Assembly (NCBI RefSeq): GCF_010548245.1
Contig: NZ_JAAGLR010001180.1
Location: forward strand, 1 to 44,338
Direction: 5' to 3'
From: Streptomyces sp. SID11385
GTDB taxonomy: Bacteria > Actinomycetota > Actinomycetes > Streptomycetales > Streptomycetaceae
DNA length: 44,338 bases
The notes under the pieces were generated by a model that did no database searches, was not told the origin of the DNA, and worked only from the letters and a program-made list of their open reading frames with translations. How positions within the stretch are numbered: the stretch's first letter is position 1; every line of letters starts with the position of its first letter. Below, in pieces: positions 23,576-31,354 of this stretch. The position numbers were made by a program, and so were the translations under genes.

Positions 23576-23665
23576 TTGGCGTTCGCTGGGGGCGGGTGTT
23601 CGCGTTCGCCGGGGGCGGATGTTCGCGTTTGTCGGGGGCGGGCGTTGGCGTTCGCTGGGGGCGGG
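23574..23665. repeat. Four 23-bp tandem repeats
   Basis: Units start at 23574, 23597, 23620 and 23643. Units 1 and 4 are identical; units 2 and 3 differ from each other at three positions. The shared part is GTTxGCGTTxGxxGGGGGCGG. A decayed fifth unit follows. There is no coding signal, and the units have no internal symmetry and no spacer, so it is not a CRISPR array. Confidence 0.85.
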
Positions 23666-23686
23666 CGTTCCCGCGTGCCGGGGGGG

Positions 23687-23722
23687 GCTCGTGCGTGCCG
23701 GGGGGCTCGTGCGTGCCGGGTG
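23687..23722. repeat. Two 18-bp direct repeats
   Basis: GCTCGTGCGTGCCGGGGG starts at 23687 and is repeated from 23705 with a change near its end. It lies just beyond the 23-bp array in the same gene-free stretch. Confidence 0.7.
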
Positions 23723-23834
23723 CGGCCGGTCGGGTCGTGCGCCCAGGGGGCGTTCGCGTGGCGCGTTCGCTCGAAGCCGCATTGCTCGGACGGTTTCGCT
23801 CGAAGGGGTGAGGCGTTTTGCGACTTCGGCGAAG

Positions 23835-23843
23835 TTATCCACA
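23835..23843 (+). other. Isolated DnaA box (TTATCCACA)
   Basis: This is an exact match to the general bacterial DnaA box; Streptomyces oriC boxes prefer TTGTCCACA. Only one is seen here, so it is not an origin. It could be a DnaA titration or regulatory site. Confidence 0.45.
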
Positions 23844-23975
23844 GATTGGGCGGGAGGGGGGCTGGGGGGTTGCGGGGTGCGAAAGAATGGTTACAGGGGA
23901 GCCCCCCGGGTGGGTGGGGGTCTGTCCTGCGGCAGCGCGCCTCAGGCGTCCCGCCCCCGCCTCCACCCCCCTCGT

Positions 23976-23981
23976 TAGGCT
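23976..23981 (+). promoter_or_regulatory. -10-like hexamer (TAGGCT) of a probable leaderless mRNA
   Basis: TAGGCT lies six bases before the ATG at 23988, with only CTCCCC between, so no ribosome binding site is present. Confidence 0.5.
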
Positions 23982-23987
23982 CTCCCC

Positions 23988-25295
23988 ATGACGACCAGCA
24001 CTTCCGCCCCCGCCTCCGCGCCGTTCGACCGGACGCACACCGACGACCTCCTGACCTTCCTCGCGGCGTCCCCCACGCCGTACCACGCCGTCGCCGAGGC
24101 GGCGCGGCGCCTGGACGGGGCCGGGTTCCAGCAGGTCGCCGAGGAGGCGGCGTGGGAGGGCACGCCGGGCGGCAAGTACGTGCTGCGCGGCGGCGCGCTC
24201 GTGGCCTGGTTCGTCCCTGAGGGCGTCGAGGCGCACACGCCGTTCCGCATCGTCGGCGCGCACACCGACTCCCCCGGCCTGCGCGTCAAGCCGCAGCCCG
24301 ACTTCTCCGCGCACGGCTTCCGCCAGGTCGCCGTCGAGCTGTACGGCGGCCCGCTGCTCAACTCCTGGCTCGACCGCGACCTCGGCCTCGCGGGCCGGCT
24401 CAGTCTGCGCGACGGCTCGACGAAGCTTCTCACCGTCGACCGCCCCCTGCTGCGCGTCCCCCAGCTCGCCGTCCACCTCGACCGGGGCGTCAACGACGGC
24501 CTCAAGCTCGACCGGCAGCGCCACCTCCAGCCCGTCTGGGGCCTCGGCGAGGGGCACGAGGGCGAGCTGATCGCCTTCGCGGAGCGCGAGGCGGGGCTGG
24601 AGGAGGGCAGCGTCACCGGCTGGGACCTGCTCGCGTATCCCGTCGAGGCGCCCGCCTACCTCGGGCGCGAGAACGAGTTCGTCGCGGGCCCCCGCATGGA
24701 CAACCTGTTCTCGGTGCACTCCGGCGTCGCCGCGCTCATCGCCGCGTCCCGCTCCGGCGAGCTGTCCTCCATCCCGGTCCTCGCCGCCTTCGACCACGAG
24801 GAGACCGGCTCCCAGTCCGACACGGGCGCGGACGGGCCGCTCCTCGGCAACGTCATCCAGCGCTCGGTGGCCTCCCGCGGCGGCTCCTACGAGGACCGCG
24901 CCCGCGCCCTCGCCTCCTCGGTGAGCCTCTCCTCGGACACGGGCCACGCCGTGCACCCCAACTACGCCGAGAAGCACGACCCGACGCACCACCCGCGCGT
25001 CAACGGCGGCCCGATCCTCAAGGTCAACGTCAACAACCGCTACGCCACGGACGGCGCGGGCCGCTCCGTCTTCGTCGCCGCCGCCGAGCGCGCCGGGGCC
25101 CCGTACCAGAGCTTCGTGTCGAACAACTCGATGCCGTGCGGCACGACGATCGGCCCCATCACGGCCGCGCGCCACGGCATCAAGACGGTCGACATCGGCG
25201 TCGCGATCCTCTCCATGCACAGCGTGCGGGAGCTGTGCGGGGACAAGGACCCGTACTACCTCGCGAACACGCTGGTGGCGTTCCTGGAGGGCTGA
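23988..25295 (+). CDS. M18-family metalloaminopeptidase
   Basis: This 435-residue cytosolic aminopeptidase of family M18 (aspartyl aminopeptidase type) has two catalytic metals. Metal and catalytic residues are visible: GAHTDSPG (H92, D94), RMDNL (D239), DHEETGS (E271, E272), SSDTGHAVHPNY (D317, H320) and the C-terminal SMHSVREL (H411). Length is normal for the family, which forms dodecameric tetrahedral particles. The role is turnover of peptides with N-terminal acidic or neutral residues; the exact preference is not readable here. The ATG at 23988 has no Shine-Dalgarno sequence but a -10-like TAGGCT six bases upstream, so a leaderless mRNA is likely. An inverted repeat (25332-25360) lies between this gene and the next. 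Confidence 0.94.
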   Translation: MTTSTSAPASAPFDRTHTDDLLTFLAASPTPYHAVAEAARRLDGAGFQQVAEEAAWEGTPGGKYVLRGGALVAWFVPEGVEAHTPFRIVGAHTDSPGLRVKPQPDFSAHGFRQVAVELYGGPLLNSWLDRDLGLAGRLSLRDGSTKLLTVDRPLLRVPQLAVHLDRGVNDGLKLDRQRHLQPVWGLGEGHEGELIAFAEREAGLEEGSVTGWDLLAYPVEAPAYLGRENEFVAGPRMDNLFSVHSGVAALIAASRSGELSSIPVLAAFDHEETGSQSDTGADGPLLGNVIQRSVASRGGSYEDRARALASSVSLSSDTGHAVHPNYAEKHDPTHHPRVNGGPILKVNVNNRYATDGAGRSVFVAAAERAGAPYQSFVSNNSMPCGTTIGPITAARHGIKTVDIGVAILSMHSVRELCGDKDPYYLANTLVAFLEG

Positions 25296-25403
25296 GGCTC
25301 CCGTCGCCCGCATCCGCCGCGGGGCTCTTGCGGGGCGCACGGCCGTGTGCGGTGCGCCCCCGGGGGTACCCGTGCGGAACGGACGGCAACAAGGAGGCTC
25401 GTC

Positions 25404-25658
25404 ATGGGACTTGGTGGGTGCATCATCCTGATCGCGGTCGGCGCGATCCTCGCTTTCGCGACCGACTGGCACGTCAGCGGGCTCGATCTGAGCCTGGTCG
25501 GCGTGATCCTCATGGTCGTCGGCATCATCGGCGTCGTGACCTTCACGAGTATCGCGCGCAAGCGGCGCATGATCACCACCACCGGTGGCGCGCCGATCAT
25601 CACCTCGCAGCCGATGACCGAGGAGGAGCGCATCCGTCGTGAGCACGGCGGCTACTGA
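25404..25658 (+). CDS. Small membrane protein (DUF6458-type)
   Basis: This 84-residue protein has two membrane spans: GGCIILIAVGAILAFA (about 4-19) and LVGVILMVVGIIGVVTFTSI (about 31-50). Between them lies a short outer loop with DWHVSGLDLS, and the tail is basic then acidic (RKRRM, EEERIRREHGGY). The layout and the DWHV-type loop match the actinobacterial DUF6458 family, whose function is unknown. The ATG at 25404 has AAGGAGG nine bases upstream, which decides this start over the longer open frame. A perfect hairpin terminator follows 36 bases after the stop. Confidence 0.85.
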   Translation: MGLGGCIILIAVGAILAFATDWHVSGLDLSLVGVILMVVGIIGVVTFTSIARKRRMITTTGGAPIITSQPMTEEERIRREHGGY

Positions 25659-25694
25659 CGGGGCCTTCCTCCCGCAGCTTCCGCCGCTCCCCTG

Positions 25695-25726
25695 ACCGGC
25701 CGTCACCGCTCTCGGTGACGGCCGGT
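25695..25726. terminator. Perfect hairpin between the DUF6458 and NHL genes
   Basis: A 14-base arm (25695-25708) pairs without mismatch with 25713-25726 around CTCT. It lies between convergent genes and can serve both. Confidence 0.85.
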
Positions 25727-25820
25727 GGCGTGTACGGGGGCGCGCGGCGGCGTGAGGATGCCGGGGGTACGGGCACGGGCCGCCCCCTGGCGAACGGACC
25801 GCCCCCGTAGGCCCTCCGCC

Positions 25821-27656
25821 TCAGCCGTCCAGCCCCGCCAGCACCAGCGCCAGCCGCGTCTCGCCGCCCTCCGCGACGAGCTTCACCGGGACGCCCCAGT
25901 CCTGCTGGTGCACGTGGCACGCGGGATATTCATTGTCCTCGGCGTCGTCGCACGAAGCCGCCATCGCCGACACGTGCAGGACGCCCTCCGTGATCTCCGG
26001 GTTCAGCTCCAGCTCGCGGGCGAGGTCCGTGCCCGCGCCCTCGCCCGCGCGCAGCAGCTCGGGGGGCGTGGACGAGACAAGGAGGCGCGTCGAGGGGCCG
26101 TAGCGGGTGTCGAGCTTTTGGCCCGTCGGGGCCTGGAAGATGACGTCCAGCGCGAGCTTCCCGGCGGTCACCTCGGTCGCCGCCCGCCGCGTGCGGTGGG
26201 CGACCGCCTCGACCCGTACCGCCTCCTCGGGCAGCCGCAGCCGGGTCAGGCGGTGGCGCGCCGACTCGACCACGACGATCTCCTCGCCGTCCACGACCGC
26301 CGCGCTCGGCTCGCGCAGGTCGGTCGCGAGGGTCGTCACCTCGTCGCTCGCCGGGTCGTAGCGGCGCAGCGCGTGGTTGTACGTGTCCGCGACGGCCACC
26401 GAGCCGTCCGGGAGCGCCGTGACGCCCAGCGGGTGCTGGAGGAGCGCCTGACCGGCCGCGCCGTCGCGGTGCCCGAAGTCGAAGAGGCCGGTGCCGACCG
26501 CCGTACGGACCGTGCCCGCGCGGTCGATCCAGCGCACCGCGCTCGTCTCCGCGTCCGCGATCCACAGCCGCTCGCCGTCGGGGCTCACCGCGAGCCCCGA
26601 GGGCTGCGCGAACCATGCCTCGTCCGCCGGGCCGTCGACCAGGCCCTCGTTCGTCGTGCCGGCCGCCGCGCGCACCGTCCCGGCCTCCGGGGCGTACGTC
26701 CACAGCTGGTGCACGCCCGCCATCGCGATCCACACCTTGCCGTCGAACCACGCCACGTCCCACGGCGACGACAACGAGATCTCGCGCGCCGCGCCCGCGA
26801 CCGGCTCGCCCTGCCACCATTGCCGCCCCGTCCCGGCGAGCGTCGCGACCTCACCGCTCGCGAGGTCCACGCGGCGCAGCGCGTGGTTGACCGTGTCCGC
26901 GACGACGACGGCGCCGTCCGGGAGCAGCGCGAGGCCCTGCGGCTCGTTGAACCGCGCCTCGGCCGCGCTCCCGTCGAGCAGCCCGCGCTCCCCGCTGCCG
27001 ATGCGCCGCCGCACCGTCTCGCCGTCCGCCTCCAGTTCCACGAGCGCGTGCCGCGTCGTGTCGCTGACCAGGAACGTCCCGCCCGGCAGCCGCAGCGCCT
27101 TCCCGGGGAAGCGGAGGTCGGTGGCGACGGGCTCGGGCGGTACGTAGGGGCCCTCGCCGCGCCGCAGCGTGCCCTTCGCCTCGTGCTCCGCCTCCAGCTC
27201 CTCGACCAGCGTCGCGATCGCGTGCGCGTGGCCCTCGCCCGCGTGCTGGGCGACGACGTAGCCCTCGGGGTCGATCACGACGAGCGTCGGCCAGGCTCGT
27301 ACGGCGTACTGCTTCCAGGTGGCCAGCTCCGGGTCGTCCAGCACCGGGTGCTCGACCCCGTACCGCTCCACGGCGTCCACGACGGCCGCGTGCTCCGCCT
27401 CGTGCACGAACTTCGGCGAGTGCATCCCGATGATCACGACCGTGTCCCGGTGCTTCTCCTCCAGCTCGCGCAGCTCGTCGAGCACGTGGAGGCAGTTGAT
27501 GCAGCAGAAGGTCCAGAAGTCCAGGATCACGATCCGCCCGCGCAGATCGGCGAGTGAGTAGGAGGTGCCGCCGGTGTTGAGCCAGCCGCCCTTGCCGACC
27601 AGTTCGGGGGCGCGGACACGGGCACGGCGGGCGGGCGCGGGAGAGGCGTCGTTCAT
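25821..27656 (-). CDS. Thioredoxin-like domain plus NHL-repeat protein (NHLRC2-like)
   Basis: This 611-residue protein has a thioredoxin/TlpA-like domain at about 20-160 with the active-site stretch FWTFCCINCLH (CxxC = C52-C55). A beta-propeller of NHL repeats at about 175-470 follows (units such as QPSGLAVSPDGERLWIADAE and HPLGVTALPDGSVAVADTYN). The C-terminal part at about 480-611 has a Cys pair (SCDDAE, PACHVH). The same domain order is found in animal NHLRC2 and in many bacteria; the biochemical role is unsettled, with a redox function expected. No signal peptide is visible, so it is probably cytoplasmic. The ATG at 27656 has GGAG only three bases upstream, a short spacing. It is divergent from the LURP-one gene across a parS cluster. 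Confidence 0.92.
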   Translation of the reverse strand: MNDASPAPARRARVRAPELVGKGGWLNTGGTSYSLADLRGRIVILDFWTFCCINCLHVLDELRELEEKHRDTVVIIGMHSPKFVHEAEHAAVVDAVERYGVEHPVLDDPELATWKQYAVRAWPTLVVIDPEGYVVAQHAGEGHAHAIATLVEELEAEHEAKGTLRRGEGPYVPPEPVATDLRFPGKALRLPGGTFLVSDTTRHALVELEADGETVRRRIGSGERGLLDGSAAEARFNEPQGLALLPDGAVVVADTVNHALRRVDLASGEVATLAGTGRQWWQGEPVAGAAREISLSSPWDVAWFDGKVWIAMAGVHQLWTYAPEAGTVRAAAGTTNEGLVDGPADEAWFAQPSGLAVSPDGERLWIADAETSAVRWIDRAGTVRTAVGTGLFDFGHRDGAAGQALLQHPLGVTALPDGSVAVADTYNHALRRYDPASDEVTTLATDLREPSAAVVDGEEIVVVESARHRLTRLRLPEEAVRVEAVAHRTRRAATEVTAGKLALDVIFQAPTGQKLDTRYGPSTRLLVSSTPPELLRAGEGAGTDLARELELNPEITEGVLHVSAMAASCDDAEDNEYPACHVHQQDWGVPVKLVAEGGETRLALVLAGLDG

Positions 27657-27698
27657 GGTCTCCAGGGTGCCACTTCACCTGCGGCGATCCGTGGCCCG

Positions 27699-27740
27699 GA
27701 TGTTTCACGTGGAACATCGCGATGTTCCACGTGAAACATC
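27699..27740. other. parS sites 5 and 6 forming a 42-bp perfect palindrome
   Basis: TGTTTCACGTGGAACA (27701-27716) and its exact reverse complement TGTTCCACGTGAAACA (27723-27738) are joined by TCGCGA and flanked by GA and TC. Each half has one off-consensus base, but together they are perfectly symmetric over 42 bases. Both variants match parS, and the second equals the Bacillus subtilis consensus form. Confidence 0.92.
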
Positions 27741-27765
27741 GCCGGGCTTCCTGTGGGCCACGTCA

Positions 27766-27781
27766 TGTTTCACGTGAAACA
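27766..27781. other. parS site 7
   Basis: TGTTTCACGTGAAACA, an exact core, 43 bases after the start of site 6 and 49 bases before the LURP-one start codon. It may affect the promoter of that gene when ParB is bound. Confidence 0.95.
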
Positions 27782-27830
27782 TCGCCCGTCGCTTCCGCTT
27801 TCCGGCGGGAAATCGGGTAGCCGTAGGGCC

Positions 27831-28319
27831 ATGAGATACCTCGTGCGTGAGCGGCTGTTCTCCATCGGTGACGACTACTGGATCGAGGACGAGTCGGGCC
27901 GCAAGGTCTTCCTGGTCGACGGGAAGGCGATGCGGGTCCGGCAGACCTTCGAGCTGAAGGACGAGCAGGGGCGCGTGCTCGTCGACATCCACAAGAAGCT
28001 GATCAGCCTCATGGGCGAGATGGTCATCGAGCGGGAGGGCGAGCACCTCGCCAGGGTGAAGCGCAAGCGGCTCTCGCTCCTGCGCAACCACTTCCGCGTG
28101 GAGATGGCGGACGGGACCGAGCTGGACGTGAGCGGCAAGATCCTCGACCGCGAGTTCGCGATCGAGTACGACGGGGAACTGCTCGCGCAGATCTCGCGGC
28201 GCTGGTTCACCGTCCGCGACACGTACGGGGTCCAGGTCGTGCGGGAGGACGTGGACCCCGCGCTGCTCATCGCCGTGACCGTCTGCGTGATCGCGCTCGC
28301 GGAGGGGAAGGACGACTGA
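27831..28319 (+). CDS. LURP-one-related (tubby-like fold) protein
   Basis: This 162-residue protein of the LURP-one-related family (DUF567) has a tubby-like beta-barrel. Characteristic segments are visible: RYLVRERLFSIGDDYWIEDE, KVFLVDGKAMRVRQTFELKD, VLVDIHKKLISLMGEMVIER and a final FAIEYDGELLAQISRRWF. The C-terminal hydrophobic helix (ALLIAVTVCVIALAEG) completes the fold rather than spanning a membrane. Family members in plants affect defence and in mammals relate to scramblases; bacterial roles are unknown. The ATG at 27831 is the first of the family match, and there is no clear ribosome binding site. The gene lies right after the parS cluster and ends 6 bases from a convergent VOC gene. 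Confidence 0.88.
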   Translation: MRYLVRERLFSIGDDYWIEDESGRKVFLVDGKAMRVRQTFELKDEQGRVLVDIHKKLISLMGEMVIEREGEHLARVKRKRLSLLRNHFRVEMADGTELDVSGKILDREFAIEYDGELLAQISRRWFTVRDTYGVQVVREDVDPALLIAVTVCVIALAEGKDD

Positions 28320-28325
28320 GGCCGG

Positions 28326-28712
28326 TCACGGGCGCCAGCGCAGGGGGTGCTTCTCGGGCACCTCGATGACCGCGATCCGGACGCCGTCCGGGTCGCGGAC
28401 CCACATCTCGATGAGCCCCCACGGCTCCTGGCGCGGCTCGCGCTCGATCTCCACCCCGGCGCGGCGCAACTCCTCGTACGCCGCCGCCGCGTCGGGCACC
28501 TGGAGCCAGATGCCGAGTGCGGGGGACGGGGGTTCGGCGGAGCGGCCGGAGACCTCCAGGAAGCCGTTGCCGAGGAAGTAGACGGTGCCGCGCTCCTCGC
28601 CCGTGCCGAACTCCCTGTGCACGGCGAGGCCGAGCCTGCGGCCGTAGAAATCGCGGGAGCGGTCGGGGTCCGTGGGGCGCAGCAGAATCCTGCTGCTCAG
28701 TACCTGCACCAT
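28326..28712 (-). CDS. VOC (glyoxalase/bleomycin-resistance-like) protein
   Basis: This 128-residue one-module VOC protein has LRPTDPDRSRDFYGRRLGLA at the start, a strand GTVYFLGNGFLEVSG, and the ending WVRDPDGVRIAVIEVPEKHP. The final Glu position matches a metal ligand of VOC dioxygenases and lyases; the first His is not evident. It may therefore be a binding protein or an enzyme of unknown substrate. The ATG at 28712 gives the standard family N-terminus. A -10-like TACGCT lies eight bases upstream and there is no strong Shine-Dalgarno sequence. It is convergent with the LURP-one gene and divergent from the gene at 29118. Confidence 0.88.
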   Translation of the reverse strand: MVQVLSSRILLRPTDPDRSRDFYGRRLGLAVHREFGTGEERGTVYFLGNGFLEVSGRSAEPPSPALGIWLQVPDAAAAYEELRRAGVEIEREPRQEPWGLIEMWVRDPDGVRIAVIEVPEKHPLRWRP

Positions 28713-29117
28713 GGCCACCGAGCGTACGGGAGCGGGGGCTTGGGCGCGGGGAGGCGGATCGGCGGGGGCGGTGGCCGGGGAGCGTGTGCGGGGCGCGCGG
28801 GGAGGCGTTCGTCCGGCGTACGGGGACGCGCGTACCGGGCATACGTGGCGCGGTGCCGTCGTGCGGCGGCGCACCGTACCACCGCCGGGTGGGGCGGGAC
28901 GTCAACTCCGGCCTACCATCGTCACTCGAAAGCACTGCCAGGGCGACACCCGGCGGCGTACTGTGCTCTTCCGGGGGCTCTCTCCCCCCGGCCCCCGAGC
29001 ACCCGCGCACCGACCGGCGCAGCACTGCCGCCGACCTGACCGCCCGCCAGCCGTCCCTGACGACCTGATGTCCTGCCGCGGCCACCGCCGCGCCGTACCG
29101 ACCGCACGAGGGGTCCC
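28713..29117. promoter_or_regulatory. Divergent 405-base region with a long hairpin
   Basis: There is no gene here. GTGCTC (28963-28968) with CCGGGGG (28971-28977) can pair with CCCCCGG (28985-28991) and GAGCAC (28997-29002), so the leader of the downstream gene may fold into a long hairpin. It could act as an attenuator or a terminator of upstream transcription. TACTGT at 28960-28965 is a possible -10. Confidence 0.4.
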
Positions 29118-29942
29118 GTGAGCCTCCATCCCAGCCTTCAGACCTATGCCGACGCCTGGTCCCACTCCGTGGAAGCGATATCCGCGCTGGTGCAGCCCCT
29201 CGCGGACGCGGACTGGAACCGGGCGACACCGTGCCCCGGCTGGTCGGTGCGGGACCTGATCTCGCACGTCATCGGCATGGACTGCGAGATCCTCGGCGAC
29301 CCGCGCCCGATCCACACGCTGCCGCGCGACCTCTACCACGTCCGTACCGAGCACCAGCGGTACATGGAGATGCAGGTCGACGTCCGCCGCCACCACACCG
29401 CTCCCGAGATGCTCGGCGAGCTGGAGTACACGATCATCCGCCGCAACCGGCAGCTCAGGAACGAGAACCGGGCGCCGGACGCGGTGCTGCGCGGGCCGCT
29501 CGGCACCGAGCAGACCCTCGAAGTCGCCATGCGGCGGCGCGCCTTCGACGTGTGGGTGCACGAGCAGGACTTGCGCGTCGCGCTCGGGCAGCCGGGGAAC
29601 CTGGACTCGCCGGGGGCGTATGTCGCACGGGACGAGCTGCTGATGGGGCTGCCGAAGGTGGTCGCGAAGCGGGCGGGGGCTCCGGCCGGCAGCGCGGTGG
29701 TCTTCGACGTGGGCGGGCCCGTCGAGTTCCTGCGGACGGTACGGGTCGACGCGGAGGGGCGGGGGACGGTGGACGGGGCGCCGTCGCTCGGGCCGATCGC
29801 CACGTTGAGCATGGAGTGGGAGACGTATTTCCGGCTGGCGTGCGGGCGGGTCTCGGCGGAGCGGGCCGCGCATGACGTCAAGTCGGAGGGGGACGAGGAG
29901 CTGGTTTCCGCGATCCTGGCCAACTTCGCTGTGACGCCCTGA
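29118..29942 (+). CDS. Maleylpyruvate isomerase family protein (mycothiol-dependent/DinB fold)
   Basis: This 274-residue protein has an MDMPI N-terminal domain at about 8-160: a four-helix bundle starting YADAWSHSVEAISALVQPLA, then the family motif TPCPGWSVRDLISHVIG with the metal His, and a later AFDVWVHEQDLRVALG with a second His. The C-terminal part at about 175-270 is an SCP2-like sterol-carrier domain. Relatives use mycothiol to isomerise maleylpyruvate or act as thiol-dependent transferases; actinobacterial genomes have many paralogues of unknown substrate. The GTG at 29118 has GAGGGG just upstream and gives the family N-terminus. The next gene is convergent. Confidence 0.88.
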   Translation: MSLHPSLQTYADAWSHSVEAISALVQPLADADWNRATPCPGWSVRDLISHVIGMDCEILGDPRPIHTLPRDLYHVRTEHQRYMEMQVDVRRHHTAPEMLGELEYTIIRRNRQLRNENRAPDAVLRGPLGTEQTLEVAMRRRAFDVWVHEQDLRVALGQPGNLDSPGAYVARDELLMGLPKVVAKRAGAPAGSAVVFDVGGPVEFLRTVRVDAEGRGTVDGAPSLGPIATLSMEWETYFRLACGRVSAERAAHDVKSEGDEELVSAILANFAVTP

Positions 29943-29965
29943 GCGGGGGCGGGCCCCTCTTTACA

Positions 29966-30025
29966 GGGCTCCGCCCCCCACTCCGCTCCTCACGTTCCCC
30001 CAGCCTGCGGCCGGGAGGTGCCCCC
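29966..30025. repeat. Dispersed intergenic repeat, copy 1
   Basis: The segment has a GGGCTCCGCCCC hairpin-like part, then CGCTCCTCA, CCCCAGCCT and CGGCCGGGAGGTGCCCCC. The same order recurs at 40785-40849. This copy covers the last 12 codons of the MFS gene. Similar elements are frequent in Streptomyces intergenic DNA. Confidence 0.75.
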
Positions 30026-31354
30026 GGAGGAGCTGGATTGTTGGGGTACGTGGACGACCTCGATCTTGCTTGTCGTCAGCCGCTCGCGTTCGGTGCGCAG
30101 GGCCCGGCCCCGCAGCCGCAGGAACTGGCTGACGCCCAGGGCCTCCACCGCGAAGATCGCGCAGAAGGCGATGCGGTAGTTGTCGTCGGTCGCGTCGAGC
30201 AGGATGCCGATGGCCAGGAGCAGGATCATGCAGGCGGTGAAGCCGCCGATGTTGACGATTCCCGAGGCCGTGCCCTGGCGTTCGGGCGGGTTGGCCGGGC
30301 GGGCGAAGTCGAAGCCGATCATCGAGGCCGGGCCGCAGGCGCCGAGGACCGCCGTCAGTAGCACGAGGAGCCACATCGGGGCCGTGTCGCCCCAGCTCAG
30401 CACCAGCGCCCACAGCAGGGCCGTCGCGGCCACCGTGCCGAGCACGAGCGGGACGCGGGCGCCGTGGTGGCGGGCGATGAGCTGCCCGTACACGAGCCCC
30501 ACGACGATGTTCGACAGGATGACGACCGTGAGCAGGTTCCCCGCCGTGCCGCGCGAGAGGCCCTGCTGCTCGACGAGGAACGGCATGCCCCACAGGAGCA
30601 GGAAGACCATCGCGGGGAACTGCGTCGTGAAGTGCGTCCACATCCCGAGCCTGCTGCCCGGCTCGCGCCACGTCGCGGCGATCTGCGCGCGGACGTAGGC
30701 GGCGCCGCGGTGCGCGGCGGGCAGGGGTGGTGGCTCGTGGCCCTCGGGGTGGTCCTTGAGGAAGAGGAGTGTGACGACGAGGACGACGACGCCGAGTCCC
30801 GCGCTCCCCGCGAAGGCCGCCGTCCAGCCGATGCCGTGCAGGAGCCGGGCGATCACGAGCGTCGAGACGAGGTTGCCCGCCATGCCGACGAGGCCGGCGA
30901 GCTGGCCGACGAAGGGGCCGCGCCGGGCCGGGAACCAGCGGTTGCCCAGGCGCAGCACGCTGATGAACGTCATCGCGTCGCCGCAGCCGAGCAGCGCGCG
31001 CGAGAGCAGGCCCGTCGTGTAGTTCGGCGAGAAGGCGAAGCCGAGCTGGCCGAGGGTGAAGAGGACCGCGCCGAGGCACAGCACCTTCTTCGTGCCCATC
31101 CGGTCGACCATGAGGCCGACGGGTATCTGCATCCCCGCGTAGACGAGGAGCTGGAGTATGGAGAACGTCGAGAGCGCCGAGGCGCCGACGTGGAAGCGGT
31201 CGACCGCGTCGAGTCCCGCGACGCCCAGCGACGTGCGGAAGATGATCGCGACGAAGTAGACGGAGACGCCGACGCCCCACATCGCGACGGCCGCCCGGCC
31301 GCCGGGCGGATCGCCGGGGAGCGTGGCACGCGCGGGCACCGACTGCGCGGTCAT
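29990..31354 (-). CDS. MFS transporter
   Basis: This 454-residue major facilitator has 12 likely spans. The first half carries the MFS signature loop between spans 2 and 3 (GLMVDRMGTKK, with Asp and Arg). A large central cytoplasmic loop at about 205-235 has HPEGHEPPPLP. The second half ends near 415, with a Ser/Gly/Pro tail. Relatives are anion:cation symporters and NarK/ACS-type carriers for organic acids and sugars; the substrate is not clear. The ATG at 31354 overlaps the end of the upstream GntR gene (ATGA), so the two form an operon and the regulator probably controls the transporter. The last dozen residues (GGTSRPQAGGT) are encoded by a dispersed repeat, so the original end was probably replaced or extended by repeat insertion. 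Confidence 0.9.
   Translation of the reverse strand: MTAQSVPARATLPGDPPGGRAAVAMWGVGVSVYFVAIIFRTSLGVAGLDAVDRFHVGASALSTFSILQLLVYAGMQIPVGLMVDRMGTKKVLCLGAVLFTLGQLGFAFSPNYTTGLLSRALLGCGDAMTFISVLRLGNRWFPARRGPFVGQLAGLVGMAGNLVSTLVIARLLHGIGWTAAFAGSAGLGVVVLVVTLLFLKDHPEGHEPPPLPAAHRGAAYVRAQIAATWREPGSRLGMWTHFTTQFPAMVFLLLWGMPFLVEQQGLSRGTAGNLLTVVILSNIVVGLVYGQLIARHHGARVPLVLGTVAATALLWALVLSWGDTAPMWLLVLLTAVLGACGPASMIGFDFARPANPPERQGTASGIVNIGGFTACMILLLAIGILLDATDDNYRIAFCAIFAVEALGVSQFLRLRGRALRTERERLTTSKIEVVHVPQQSSSSGGTSRPQAGGT

Larger units (their letters stand above)
23666..23987. other. Gene-free stretch upstream of the M18 aminopeptidase gene
   Basis: Besides the 18-bp repeats, this holds a DnaA box at 23835 and the M18 promoter. 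It also has a G-rich run (23845-23880) with several GGGGG blocks that could form a G-quadruplex on the plus strand. I see no gene. Confidence 0.5.

Noticed and set aside
23574..23665. Possible CRISPR-like array
   Set aside because: Units are contiguous with no unique spacers and no cas genes nearby.
23510..23987. Possible replication origin because of the DnaA box
   Set aside because: Only one box is present; there is no dnaA or dnaN and no A/T-rich unwinding region.
25725..27557. 610-codon open frame on the plus strand opposite the NHL gene
   Set aside because: Typical antisense shadow in high-G/C DNA; the minus-strand frame has clear thioredoxin and NHL motifs.
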